From Liriodendron chinense (taxonomy: Eukaryota; Streptophyta; Magnoliopsida; Magnoliales; Magnoliaceae), in contig PVNU02003892.1 in assembly GCA_003013855.2 (NCBI GenBank), forward strand, positions 1-64,000: a stretch of DNA of 64,000 nt, given 5' to 3'. The position numbers were made by a program, and so were the translations under genes. Positions 33,409 to 45,590 of the stretch are shown piece by piece (the stretch's first letter is position 1; the number at the start of each line of letters is the position of its first letter). The notes below the pieces were generated by a model. The model was not told the DNA's origin, did not search any database, and was given only the letters and a program-made list of their open reading frames with translations.

Positions 33409-33967
33409 TAGGACTCTCAATGGAGCGGGTCAAATTCGAGATTTGATTTGCTTCGAATCTATATAATGCGAATTTGGATCTTAAAATAGGTCCGATTACT
33501 TAAATGGACCAAATTTAGATTCACAAGAACATATCCGATTTCGATTTGAATCCGATTAAGATCCGACTCATTATCACCTTACTGTATATGTTATATTCAT
33601 GTTGGCCATCCGTTTTATAGATTATTTTAGGCCATGTCTCAAAATTGAGACATGCCACTCTTAGGTCGACCATACCACAGTAAATAGTGGGATTTGCATC
33701 ATTTTTCTACTAAATTAAATATATTATATTATATATATTTTTTAGATTTGTAATGGGGTGGATTGGGACCTACATCCAACTCGAATCCGATGGTTATATG
33801 GATTTTGGATCGGAAATGGATCTAACAATTTATAAATGGATCGGATATGGATATCACCTTTTGGATCTGAGTTGGATTTGAATTCGATCCGAATTCGTCT
33901 ACAGATATATGGACTTAGAGCCGGATCCAACTGGATCCGATCTAGATCGGACCCATTGAGAGCCCTA
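33409..33967. mobile_element. hAT-type non-autonomous element with 8-bp target duplication
   Basis: Begins 'taggactctcaatgg' and ends 'cccattgagagcccta', terminal inverted repeats. It is flanked by 'tgcggatt' (33401-33408) and 'cgcggatt' (33968-33975), an 8-bp duplication with one mismatch. The interior repeats phrases such as 'ggatccgat' and 'ggatcggat', with part of a foldback MITE at about 33575-33700. 559 bases, no transposase. Confidence 0.82.
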
Positions 33968-34184
33968 CGCGGATTGCATATAGATGGGTGGGGGTTTTAC
34001 TGCAATAGCCTTGAGGTGTGGCTATTTTTACTAAAAGTTCAATTTCTCACTAGGCTTATCTTTTTTAGTCCTTTCACGAGAATTTACAAAACTTTTGATA
34101 AAAAAATGCCCCTATGACCACTTACATATGTCCTTGAACAGGCGCGAAAGGCCTCTTAAGCATGGACAGGTGGTCTACTCGTCG

Positions 34185-34745
34185 GACCCACCATGATACA
34201 TATGTTACATCCACACCATCCATCCATTTGGAGAGATCATTCTAGGGGATGAGCCAAGGAATGAAGTAGATCCAAAGCTCAAGTGGACTTTACTAAAGAA
34301 AATAGTGGGGATTGATGTCCTACCGTTAAAAACTCCTAGGGTCATAGAAGTTTTCGATCAAGCTGATATTTGTGTTTTCCCTTCTTCCATATTTGTGTGA
34401 ACTTATGAACAGGTTGGATCTCAAATAAACATTATGGTGGGCACTTAGAAGGTTTCAACAGGGGTAGACTAAGTGAAGATAACGTCCTCGTCTCAGATAA
34501 ACACACCCACACCTTTGGGACAGTGGTAGACTGAGTGAAGGGGTGTGTGTATTAACAGTGGAATGTATGTACTAACCCTAAAAAATAGAAGGTTGCAACG
34601 GCACGTCATTGTCCCCACTATTTTCATTGGTGGGGTCCACTTGAGAATTGGATCTGTCTCATTCTTTAGATCATCCCCTAAAATGATCTCTCCAAATGGA
34701 TGGATGTGGTGTGGATGCAACACACATCACGGTGGGGCCAATAGA
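34185..34745. mobile_element. Foldback MITE carrying an internal insertion
   Basis: The left arm from 'ggacccaccatgatacatat' and the right arm ending 'catcacggtggggcc' are in place. Between 'ggtttcaacaggggtagact' and 'aaggttgcaacggcacg' there is about 120 bases of unrelated DNA containing two near-copies of 'tagactaagtgaa' / 'tagactgagtgaa', so the copy is longer than usual. Confidence 0.75.
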
Positions 34746-34849
34746 AGTTGGTGATGTCACTTCAGTAGGGTGGAATCCGACTGACCACCTCCTCCTGTGT
34801 ACATCCAAGAAGAAGTAGAAGCCCTCTTGGGCGTGGATGGATGGTCCAC

Positions 34850-35605
34850 TCGTGGGACCCACCATGTTGTATATGTTTCATCCATGGCGTCCATCATTTT
34901 CCCAAATCATTTTAGGCTTTGGGCTCCATTTTGGGCCAGATCTAGATCTTAGGTGGGCCATACCACAACAAATAGTTGGAACATGGATGTCCATTGTTGA
35001 AACTTTTCTAGGCCCACCTTGATGTTTATTTGTCATCCAATCCTGTTGATATGGTCACATAGACCTGTATAAAGGGACCGCACAAATATCAACTTGATTT
35101 AAAGGCCTTGCGGACCCCACTATTAGAAAATAGTAAGGGTAGTGATACCTACCGTTGAAGCTTTCGTTGGGCTCAAGGGAACCCACAATGCTCTGGAGAA
35201 CCCATAGTGATATGGGGGAATTTACAGTGCTCAGGAGGATTACATAGTGCTTAGGAGGATTTCATAGTGCTCAGGGGAATCCACAGTTCCAAGGGGATTC
35301 CACAGTGCTCCAGGGGAATCTATGGTGCCAAGGGGATTCCACAGTGCTCATGGGGAATCCATAGTGCTATGCTAGGGGGATTCCATAGTGCCTAGGGGGA
35401 ATCCACAGTGCTTAAAGAGAATCCATAGTGTCCAGAGAATCAACCGTGGATGTCATTATCCCAACTGTTCCCTATGGTGTGGCCCACTTGTGATTTGGAT
35501 TTGTCTCAGAGTTTGACCCATGTCGTAAAATGATTTGGTAGAAAGGATGGACGACATGGATATAATATATGTATCATGGTGGGGCCCATGGTAAAGCTCC
35601 TTTAT
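34850..35605. mobile_element. Foldback MITE expanded by an internal minisatellite
   Basis: The left arm starts 'gtgggacccaccatgttgta' and the right arm ends 'tatcatggtggggcccatgg'. The middle is filled by the minisatellite at 35175-35445, so this copy is about 750 bases instead of about 400. Confidence 0.78.
35175..35445. repeat. Minisatellite 'ggggaatccacagtgct' inside a MITE
   Basis: About twelve units of 21-26 bases alternate 'ggggaatccacagtgctca' and 'ggggattccatagtgc' with small changes. The repeat is confined to one MITE copy, so it expanded after that MITE inserted. Confidence 0.88.
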
Positions 35606-35667
35606 AATGCCCAGGAGGGCTTCCGCCTCTTCATGAACATACACAAGAGAAGGTGGTCGAAGGGCTT

Positions 35668-37276
35668 TGTAACGACCCGAGATTTTCGACTCTCGTGTAT
35701 AATACGACGGCCGAATTTCCAAGTAATTTATGGAATAACTAATTTGTCAAATAATAAAATAGAGCATTCAAGCACAATGGTGGAAACAATTATCATCTTA
35801 TTCTATCAAACTTACTACGTCATCACCAATGTTTAAATAAGGGAACCAACCAATATCCATACTGATTAATTAAAATACAAAACCATGTCTTCTCTTAAAG
35901 ATTTATTACAATTCCATAAATGTATCAATTACTTAAAAGAAATATTTAATAAATGATAACATCAATTAAGTTTATCTAACATCGTCATCCGCCATGTGAT
36001 TGTACGAACATCGAACTCTTTTCCTTAAAAATTGGGTTCAATACCTGGATCTTCACCTGCATCATCTAAATTGTGTTTGGGATAGCGTTAAACGCTATCA
36101 TAGTGGGAAATATTTCCTCCAAGACAATCAAGAATAATAATAACGATACAGAGTAAACGCAAGCAGGATATTATTATTTAATCAAATCAAAACAACCAAC
36201 TAAAAATCTTTGTTAATGCGATGCATGGAATGCATGCTCTGGGTAAGGCACCTTGGCTAGAATCATAATACATGAAGTGGGAAACTCCCTGTTACGACTT
36301 CACGCTAGCCACTAGTCACCAGAGGTTCCTGGGACGCACAAGCCCATAGTTTTGCCTGACCACGTGAGAAACGGGACGCTCATAGCCCAAATCTACACGT
36401 GACAGTGTACGGGAGAAGTAGGACGCTCTAGTCTATTCTCAATTCCGTACACCCACATGGAGCCAAGTGAATGCATGACTTTAGTTTCACCTTTATTTAA
36501 GTGTTTTCACATACAACCGATTTAAATAAAACTCAATGGTGACTATGGGGAGTCGCAAGCAACCCAGCATAGGCCGACAGCACGAGATTAGTGTCCATAG
36601 CACCAACCCCGGCTCATGAGAATTTGTATACCATTAGTGTCCACTCATTGTCCCGTTTTATGATTTCATCATGTCCCAAAAAGCCAATGTTGTACATCAT
36701 GATCAAATTCATTAAAATACCCATGTAATGTAAATGGATCAAATCAAGCATCATGTACATGTAAGGATCCATCAACAAGCAATCACTTCATTCTCTCAGT
36801 TAAGTCAAGATATATTCTTCCATCATGGACACCTCTCATGGGTTCCATCTCTCTATATCGAATAATTTTACCAACTTAGGGACAAAGAGTATACAATAAT
36901 GTGATGTCCATATGATGATCTTATATACATATTTCATATCACAATATGAAAATCAATGTTACTTGTAATACATGGACTAAGAAAATAAGGGCATAGATTT
37001 CAAAAAAATAACACAAATACACATGCTTCTTAGTAAAAATCTAAACAAGGAATCACATCACCATACAATGATATTCATTACAAATCTCACATCGAACTTC
37101 ATGTTATATGGATAAGCAATTCAAAACAAAATAACTTCACATGCCACAAAAGAAACTTATGATAATTATAATATTATTAATGAAAGACTTGAAGGAAAAT
37201 CCTCACCTTAGGATGGACTTAGAAGAGGGTTGTAGAAGATCCTAGCCGCTGGAAAAATATGAGAAAGAACTCTCTT

Positions 37277-37320
<44 letters not shown>

Positions 37321-38464
37321 AGGCATGGAGGCTAGGGTTAGGAGAAGGATTTGGAGGTGCGTAGTAGAAATATGGAGAGGGATGTGCACGCGAGGTCTTG
37401 TGTAACAACTTCTTGAGGTGGGTTTCTCAAATCTCAATATTCGGATGATCTATGATCAATTCCAATCTGTTCATCTTATCAAGCTCGAAGAGTAGAGTCA
37501 GAATACGTAAATTTCTTGATGATCCACATTCTAGATTGGCCGATCCTTGAAAATGGCCTAACGGGTGCTAAAATGGGCTAGATCTCAATTAACGGTCTAC
37601 GCTTGATGATCAGGGCCCAAATTTTGAAAAATATATGGTCATGATAGGCAAATAATTGTACAAAGTTTAGTGGTTGATTGATGGTGAGAAATGCCTAGAT
37701 CTGAAATTTCAACTTTTGGCGGAAAAGGAAGGGGCTGGCTTTGTGGTTCAACGGTGTAGGATTATAGATCGGGGTCCAAACTTTGTGTAAACTCGTAGTC
37801 ATATGAGTATAATAAGTGGTCCAAATTTGAGAAACGATTGATGGTGAGAAGTGGGTAAATTGAAAGGTTCAGTTTTAAAAAGAGTTGGTAACTCATTAAT
37901 TTCTAAAACGGGATAACTTCGCGCATAAGAAAGATGCTTATCAAGGTGGCGCACTCAAATCACACTATTGGTCCATGATAAAGACGATCCAAGTCATTCA
38001 TATGAAGAAAAATATTCGACTACAACTAACCATCTACTTTCCTCACTCGATGGACATGAAAATCAAGGGTTAAGGGGCTGATTTGACAATCGGACCACTT
38101 CTACTATGATTTAAGGGCTAAAATTTGATGTGTATGGTTAATACGTGGCCAAAAGCTTAAATCCAGGGTTTTGCGTGAAAGTGATCGTCAGAAACTATAA
38201 TACTTAAAAATGGCATCTTAACTTAAGTTTAACTAATGGCATTTTCGTAATTATCTGAAAAGTGCGTGATTTTTTAAATTTGATCTTTCTTCGATGTTTA
38301 TGGAATCATTCTAAGCAACTTTTGTAAAGGGTCCCCTATCGGATCTCCTACGGATGCCCCGCTATTCGTAAATTAACGGTAAATGTACGATAATTAATAA
38401 AAAATAAATTAAAAATAAATTTTCAAAATTTTTTAAATAAATCTCGAAAATTTAGGGCGTTACA
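35668..38464. mobile_element. Solo LTR, 2.8 kb, with GGCTT target duplication
   Basis: Begins TGTAACGACCC and ends GGGCGTTACA, so it has TG...CA ends within a short inverted repeat. It is flanked on both sides by GGCTT (35663-35667 and 38465-38469), the 5-bp duplication typical of LTR retrotransposon insertion. I find no gag or pol inside. This fits a solo LTR left after recombination between the two ends of a full element; the length suggests the Ty3/gypsy class, which is inference. The insertion cuts the end of a MITE-rich segment. Confidence 0.8.
37281..37319. repeat. (TC)n microsatellite in the solo LTR
   Basis: About 20 TC units inside the 35668-38464 element, preceded by an imperfect 'ctcttctcttc' stretch. 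Confidence 0.95.
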
Positions 38465-38469
38465 GGCTT

Positions 38470-39140
38470 CCACCCTGAGTGTGACTTGGCTGTTACATCA
38501 GGTAATAGTAGGTGTTACCCGTTCATTTTTTGTGTCAGCACCTAAAATGGTCTCACAAAACGGTTGGACTCTGTAGATTTCTCACAAACACCACGTTGGG
38601 CCCACTTGGATTCCGAGCGCAGCAGATACCTGTAAAGGCTTTAGCAGGCAATCCACTGCACGCCCGTGTCTTGTCACATCCAATGTCTCTGCAGTCTTGT
38701 ACTGAACCCAGTTCAAAGTAGGCTGGACGGAGGCCAGATCTTTTGCGTAACAAGAGTTACCTTGGCTATTAATCTGATTCATGCATGGTCCACCTGATGA
38801 GTAGAGTTGCATTATTTGTTAGCCACTGCTTGTATGTGGTAAAGTCCACATGATGAACGGCTGAGATCATGGACGTGTCCCACGTCGGCAGCCCTTTACA
38901 CTCGATCAAAATTACAGCTAGATAAAGGGAGGAGCCTAATCCTGATGAAATCATCACTAAAAATCATATAATATATGAAAGAGACAAAATTCAGAGATGA
39001 TGTTTGAATCAGGAGTTTGGATCCTCTGCTGCTGCCTTTCTGATTGGTCGATCTCAGCCTAACGGAGGAGCGCGCACCATTAAGCTGGACCAACTAGAGA
39101 AGCACAAAGCAGGATTTCTCTGCTTGAGCGAGCAGAGGAT
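38470..39140. other. Intergenic, MITE end fragment, no gene
   Basis: 38510-38605 holds the end of an 'agaaatcc' type MITE ('gtagatttctcacaaacac', 'gttgggcccact'). The rest has no recognisable coding block. Confidence 0.5.
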
Positions 39141-39590
39141 CTGGATTCTTAAATCAGGGTCATCTTCCAACAGTTTAAGCTGTTTATACGATGTGTCTAA
39201 CTTTATATTGTGGATGGAAAATAATAACAACAATAATAAAAGCTCTCAATCGGATTATGTGATTACTTCCAAGGTTCGCCATAACCTTTATACGATTTAA
39301 GGGTTGAAATATTCATTTTTTCGGGGAATCTGCTATCCAAGATAGGAGCCCATCACACGATCAATTTGGGTCATTGAAACAAAATAAATAAATAATAAAA
39401 ATCCAAATTGATAAGCTAGACCTCATCATGTGGCTTCACCATTCAGTGTGTGATGCTGGTTCAGGGTTAAGGATTGGTATGTATAATGTGGCACACATGT
39501 GAGGGATCCAAGCCATTCATCACGTGGTTTCACCTCAAGAAAAAACTTAGGCTAACATTGTGGCCCACTAGATCATTTTTTATTTTTGGG
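39140..39590. repeat. Dispersed repeat related to 25205-25450
   Basis: Shares 'gggttgaaatattca' and 'atcaatttgggtcattgaaa', and extends to 'aacattgtggcccactagat', which also occurs at 26390-26408. An AT-rich insert with 'aataataacaacaataata' lies at 39220-39240. Confidence 0.6.
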
Positions 39591-40504
39591 GGATGAGATC
39601 TAATATAAAAACTGAAAATAAAAATGAACTAAACAGTAAAATTGAAAAATGGAAAGTGCCTCAAATTTTCTCTTTGGCTCTTGACTCCTATGTTAGGTTC
39701 CACCCAGAAATAACTTCCAGCGTTTCATGTCTGTGCCACATCCAACCTGTCTAATAGGTTGGTCCCATCATGAAGATAAGCTTGTGCAGATATCAGCCAC
39801 AATGATCACTTGTTGAGTGGACAATTTTTGTATTTTGCTATTTATAAATGTCCAGACAATGTTTTCTATGGTGTGGCTCACCTGATGAATATATAGGGTC
39901 CATTTTTGCACTAGTAAATCCTCGTGGTGGGACCAACTTATTGGAAGGGTTGGATTTCACATGCACTTGATAGATAGGAAGTAATTAGCTAGGCAGACTA
40001 TAAGTTAAGTAATTAGCTGGGGGACTATTAACTTCTGGTCCAACGCAGGCAGTGAATAAAAAGGGACTCTTCAACCATTCCAGATCGTTGAAATAGGTGC
40101 GCCAACTTCTGATGGAGCATATCTCTAAAATCACAACGCCCAAGTAATCCTAATCACTTAATTAATGGTTATCAAATAAACCGTTAAAAGTAAAATAATG
40201 AGTGGTCCAAATTTTAAATTAAAAAATCAAATGGTTAAGATCTGAGAGGAATATTTGGTTATGCAGTATCCACATTTCAGTCAGTGATTTGGACGGTCTA
40301 GATACGGTACAAGCGCGCTGTCCATACGGGTGGGGAGTCATACCTTTTTTAAATGGTGAAAAAGTAAAATAAGACCCATTTAGAAGGAATCATTTCCATA
40401 AAATATCAATGGTCTTGCCAAAACTTAACCTACTAAATAAGAGAGGCAACTTCGGAGGATGTCGAGACTCCGTGGTGATCCCAACACCCGTAGCTACGTG
40501 GTGT

Positions 40505-40925
40505 AAGGATTCTGTGGAGCCCACCATGATGTATGTATTTTATCCACGCCATTCATATGATTTGATAGCTCTTTTTAGGGCATGAACCCAAAATGGAAGC
40601 ATATCCATAACTCAAGTGAATCGCACCACTCGAAGTTTCAACAGAGAGGCCATGGTATCGATTTCCAAATTTCCAAGACGGGGGTGGCTAACATTGGAAT
40701 GTGAGTAACGGAGTAGGTGGGTTTACTAACAATATATGGGTTGTATTAATAATAATAATAAAAAAAAGTGGATCACACCACAAAAACACTTGGATGAATG
40801 GAAAACACAAATATCAACTTGGCATGTGGTCCTTACTCATACCTGGTAGGTAGACTTAGAAGAGTTTCAAGATGAGGTGTGGGTTCAAGTAACTATTGCG
40901 CTGAAATCCCACTGTGGTGTGAGTG
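40505..40925. mobile_element. Foldback MITE interrupted by a SINE
   Basis: The left arm is 'gtggagcccaccatgatgta...aactcaagtgaatcgcaccac'. The remainder after the SINE runs 'aaaaacacttggatgaatgg', 'aaatatcaacttgg' and 'tttcaagatgaggtgtggg', ending about 'cccactgtggtg'. Confidence 0.68.
40630..40767 (+). mobile_element. tRNA-derived SINE with 14-bp target duplication
   Basis: A box-B-like stretch 'ccatggtatcgatttcc' is followed by 'gggtggctaacattgg' and an A-rich tail (40748-40767). It is flanked by 'gtgaatcgcaccac' (40616-40629) and 'gtggatcacaccac' (40768-40781), a target duplication with two differences. It inserted into the MITE at 40505-40925. The minus-strand copy at 58522-58661 is the same family. 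Confidence 0.8.
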
Positions 40926-42319
40926 TGCGTGTCAAGAAAAAAAAGAAAAGAAAAAGCTTGATCTGAAACTTCCATAGTCCTATATTGGGGTTTGCTGAAA
41001 TTCTAATTCGATTTTTATTTTATTTATTTATTATTATTATTATTTTTTTAATAAATGGGCTGAGATGGGATGACATACGATGTGGCCCAGCCAATGATCT
41101 TGGGACCTCGGCCTAAGCCTAGATCTAGGGCTGTCAACAAGTCGGCTTAATGTCACATCAGAGTCAGCCCGGGTAACAAAATGAGCTTAAACAGCCACCC
41201 AAACCAGAGCCGATGAAACACAATTCAAGTCCAATCCAAATAACAAACCGATCATGGAATTCAACCCGGTGACCCACCTTGAAACAGATTACCGAGCCTC
41301 ACTCAACTTGACCCGTTAACTGAGTTGGCCTCATTTTCGGGTCCAATATTATTGTTTGGACAATTTATTAATGGAAGGATTTTGTTACTAGTTATGAGCT
41401 TCTTATGAGTGGTTGGGTTGGGACAGGTTTGAGTCAGCACCACCCTGATTCATATACGTAGCGGGCCTCATTTCTGTCCCAAACCAAACCCACAACCCAA
41501 AAACAAGCCTAAGCCCATCTAACAAGGGGGTGGGGCCCAAGCTCTGCTCATAGTCATATGAGCAATGTCCCAGACCAAAGCCCCCCAAAAAACTGCCTAA
41601 AGGAGAGAGAGGAACTATGGGGTCATCCGACACACAAGATTCTGTGCATTTGGGCCCATGGATCAGTAATCCAAGCCGTTTGTATGATGTGTATCATTGA
41701 AGATGGGGATTGGGTAGAAAATCTTCCGGATTGGAAGATCCTAACACTTTGATTAATGGCTAAGGAGATAATACAGCTGTGGTCCACATTAAGAAAAAAA
41801 AAAGGCAGAAAATAGTCTCACGATCGAAGGGTGAGGATCTTCCTATCATGTTGATTCTCAGACGTCTCCCATGTACCACCGAACATTTGGATCACCAGAT
41901 CATTAGCCTCACATGCACCGAATCCTATGCATTTGCAGGCTGGACCGTTAGTGATAAGCAGGGCCTTGTGTGTGTGTGTTTCACTCGGCGACTAGGAGCA
42001 ACTGGCCTGGTTCTGACTTCTGAGTTAGGTTGAGACTTGGCCGAGTCACCCTTTATTTTCAACCCCAACTCGCCACATGGTCTACCTTGATTAGACCTGT
42101 TGCCTCCTCAACCACCATCTAGCGATGAGCTGACAAGCCATTTTCATCATCTGGCTCTGTGCCCTGGAACCAGGATGGTCCACTGCCGACTGCGGGTCGA
42201 GATCTTTTAACTATCCACGTCTCTCATACAAAGCCTGTTGGAGGGATTTTGGTCAATATGGCAGGGCTCACCAGATGCACGAACCCGATTGGAGCCTTAC
42301 GTAAGTAAGAGTCGAGTGA

Positions 42320-42977
42320 TGGGGAAACACCGGCAGCGGAAACAAACAGAAGAATACAGGAGAAGATAAGAACCAAATGAGCAAAGCAACGCAATCACAC
42401 CCACATGCAATCAACCACACAGATAATTTGATTTTACATGGAAAAACCTATTACAGGTAAAAAAAAAAACACGGCACAAAGTGAATCTACTATGAATCAA
42501 AAGATTATAGAGATGAACAGCCCACAAATAAGGAAATCCAAGAGAAAACCCAAGCTTTCTCTCTCACAAAACACTCTCCCCTCACCCTAATACAATTAGG
42601 AAACCTTGGACACCTTAGGATACCATCTAAGTTCGGATTCATGCCATATATATTGCAAACAACCCAAAAATAAAAATATTTTATGTAGATTTGCGTAACC
42701 ATGTAAATCACCGCCATTGCACAGGACCGATCGTGATCGACCTGCAACCGATTGCACATGGCACAAAATCGTCCAGAGATAAAACTTCTAAATTCAACCT
42801 ATCCCGCCTCATGCATCGCACGATCGGTCCTAGACTTGTTGCAGTACACCCGGCAACCGTTCCTCTATACACAGGAATTGTCCAGTGTCTTCACTGCTCA
42901 CCCAAGGCTAATATTCAACCAGTTGGCCGACCGGTCGTGGGTCCCTGTTTCAGCACAGTTTGAAGACTTCACCAACA
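42320..42977 (-). mobile_element. Ty1/copia long terminal repeat (minus orientation)
   Basis: The + strand ends are TG (at 42320) and CA (at 42977). Read on the minus strand, a purine-rich 'ggtggagat' (polypurine tract) immediately precedes TGTTGG, the usual junction of internal region and 3' LTR. It contains the copia-like phrase 'ttttacatggaaaaacc' (42433-42449). It belongs with the gag remains to its right; most of pol is deleted. Confidence 0.65.
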
Positions 42978-43238
42978 ATCTCCACCGAGGCTTCAAACGT
43001 CGAATCCAACGTTCTTCCTTACTTTCTTCATCATCTCAACTTCAACATAGCTCCATTGCTTCTCATTTCTCCATCAACCATATCCTTGCACTTTCACACC
43101 TATTGCAGCTCTTCTCATGTGACTCTTAAGCACTTGCCACATACGCGCAATCGTGGATCTTACTGTCGATCCCACAGCTCCATCGTGAAACGTGCTCCCG
43201 ATCAACTTGTAAAGATGGCCATACTTTCGTGCCTTTAT

Positions 43239-44205
43239 CTACACGATTGCTCCTTTCATCACTTTACAATACCGATTGCGGTCAATAAACCTACACCCTT
43301 TTGCCTCGAGTGCACCAAGAGAGATCACATTCTTCTTCATCTTGGGGACATGCTTCTCATATTCTAGGACTCGTTCGATCCCATCGAACATCTTGATACA
43401 CACCTTACTAATACCCACCACCTTACGATCATAGTCATCTCCCACAAACGCTGATCCACCATCATATGCTCTGTATGTCATGAATGAACTTTGGTCAGGA
43501 CAAACATGACATGATGCACCTGAATCGAGGATTGCTCTCCACCGAGAGACCCCTTATCGGATACAATTAATACATCACAAAGATCACAACCATCCCATAC
43601 GGTATTAATTCCCCATCCAGACGAATTTTAAGAGTTCTCTTATTTTGATTTGGGATTCTGACAATCCCTCTTCATGTGGCCCTCCTGGTCACAATTCTAG
43701 CACCGCACCTTGGCCTTCTCTTTGCCTTTGGCTTTAGATCCCGATTTAGAATATCTCCCACCATGCTCAAAATTTATTCACCTCATAATCAGTGCTTCTG
43801 AGGAAGAATGAGAATCCACGTCACCGCTTTTCTTTCTCATTGCCCTCGATTGGAGGGCTGAGATAACAGTTTCAACGTTGATGGTCTCCCTCCTTGTGCA
43901 CAAAAAGTCCCTAAATGACTCATATAATTATAGAAGAGAATTCATTAGGATGCATGCTTGATATTCATCCTTCATTGGTTCATCTATCTCCACTTACTTG
44001 TAAACTAGCCGATTGAATATGCTAATGTGGTCCTCCACATCCGTCCTCTCTGCTATCTTCAAGGTGAAAAGCTGCATCATCGATACATCCAGTTCTCTAG
44101 AGATTTTTTAGCGTATATTTTCTCTAGCGTAGCCATTGTATCAGCCGTAGTTTTCTCCTTCATGATATGATAAAGGACATCATCCAGGATCTCTCTCTGT
44201 TTTTT
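43239..44205 (-). pseudogene. Ty1/copia gag-pol remnant
   Basis: On the minus strand, 43481-43239 encodes VGISKVCIKMFDG, RVLEYEKHVPKMKKNVISLG, ALEAKGC: the conserved copia stretch just before the integrase (in intact elements VRIKMFDG...VRHVPDLKKNLISLG.L...G). Upstream, 43720-43660, a gag zinc knuckle reads C-stop-NCDQEGHMKRDC: the CX2CX4HX4C spacing is kept, but a TAG sits after the first Cys. Further frames to about 44200 are fragmentary gag. The element is dead. Confidence 0.8.
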
Positions 44206-44584
44206 TTCGGTTACCAAGAAAATATATTATTTAGTCATTAAAAGAAGGTGATTGAGTGTGCGGCATATATAAATTTTGCAATCCACAAAAACAAAAGATA
44301 TAAAATAAAATAAAAGTGCAAATATTTTTTCATGTGTTGGGTTCATCTGTGACCTATGCATGTTAGAGATAGCCATGTTCGGTATTATATCATAGAAGTA
44401 GCACGTCAAGAAACCCATTGCACAGATTAAACATACCGAGAGGTGCAAACTATCTCAAAGATAACGAATGGGTCTGCACTTCGTCCTGACAAAAAAAACT
44501 TAAAGTCCTGTAATATAACGATCGACTCAACATGTATGAGGTTTCTATACTCTATTTTTTGTTTATCTGAATTTATTTTCCGCA

Positions 44585-44900
44585 TAAATTTTTAACATGT
44601 GCAATATCTAGCCTTATCATAATGAGATATATAATACTTTCAACCAGCTATTACTACAAGACAATCTATCCTCTGCTAGAAAAACACTCTTATTACAATG
44701 ATCTACTTCATGACTTAAATAGGTGATTTACGACATCTATTATTCTTCTTCCTATAAAAGAACACTCTCTTATTACAATTGTCTACTTTAAAACTTAAAA
44801 GATGGACTTAAGGTAGATATTGCTTAAATGAATCAAGGTGAGTGATCCAAGTACTGTCAAGCTGGCCACGTGATGATAACCATACCCAAAGATTAGGCTG
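44585..44900. repeat. Dispersed repeat related to 24840-25130
   Basis: Shares 'catgtgcaatatctagcc', 'actctcttattacaat', 'aggtgagtgatccaagt', 'gtcaagctgg' and 'aggctggtccatct' with the earlier copy, with extra tandem text 'acactc.ttattacaat' twice. Confidence 0.6.
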
Positions 44901-44909
44901 GTCCATCTA

Positions 44910-45279
44910 TTGGGGGCGGTGCACAAAACTTCAAGATCTCGCACCCCAACTTCGTGAATTATGGGATATAAGAATGCTTAGAACACAATCCAACAATCAC
45001 TCACACAAACACAAGAGAATATTATTATGTGGAAAACCCTCAAACAGAGGTAAAAACCATGAGGCCTCGTTCAGATCAACAATCAACTATGTAAAAGACA
45101 CTTACACATCGATTACAAGCACAACCCACTTTGATCCAATCAACCTCACCCACACACAGGCTAATAACAATTAAAGATAACTAAAAAGTAAGAGATCTTA
45201 CAAATCCAAGGACTACGAATAAGCTGAGAACTAGCGGACAACGTGAATGAAGCATCACGGCCTGAAACCTTGTCTCTTC

Positions 45280-45331
<52 letters not shown>

Positions 45332-45590
45332 TCTTCTTCTTCTTCTTCTTCTCTCTCTCAGCTTAGACTAGAACACTTATTAGGATACCCTAATCTTGAA
45401 TTACAAGTGCTTATATAACACGTTGCGAGAATTTGAGCCGAAATAGAAAACTGCGTATAGCAATCCGCGTGCATCATTGACTAGTCGCACATGACCGGTC
45501 GCAAGCGACCCAAAACAGTCCAGCAAGCAACATAAGAGAAAACCAATGATTAGACCGGTCACACCAGGTTTGCGACGGATCGCTGACCCA
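44910..45590 (-). mobile_element. Second copia-type LTR fragment
   Basis: The hallmark 'tatgtggaaaaccctc' (45029-45044) plus 'gaccggtcgcaagcgac' and 'ccggtcacacc' parallel phrases in the LTR at 42320-42977 ('acatggaaaaacc', 'cgatcgtgatcgacc', 'gaccggtcgtgg'). A (TC)n/(TTC)n tract lies inside. The ends were not resolved. Confidence 0.5.
45283..45351. repeat. Compound (TC)n(TTC)n microsatellite
   Basis: About 22 TC units followed by about eight TTC units. Confidence 0.95.

Larger units (their letters stand above)
39950..42300. repeat. Segmental duplication, copy B
   Basis: Aligns in the same orientation with 45590-47500. Shared phrases in order: 'agatcgttgaaatagg' (40082), 'catatctctaaaatcacaa' (40120), 'gagtggtccaaattttaaat' (40200), 'cctaagcc' plus 'ggatctaggg' type text (41112), 'tcagcccg', 'ccaccttgaaacagatta', 'atgagcttcttatgagtggt' (41394), then the dispersed repeat shared with 28585-29235. 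Copy B has a MITE plus SINE at 40505-40925 that copy C lacks. Confidence 0.72.

Noticed and set aside
42691..43367. Several overlapping + strand open frames of 80-135 codons
   Set aside because: They lie antisense to the copia LTR and pre-integrase remnant.
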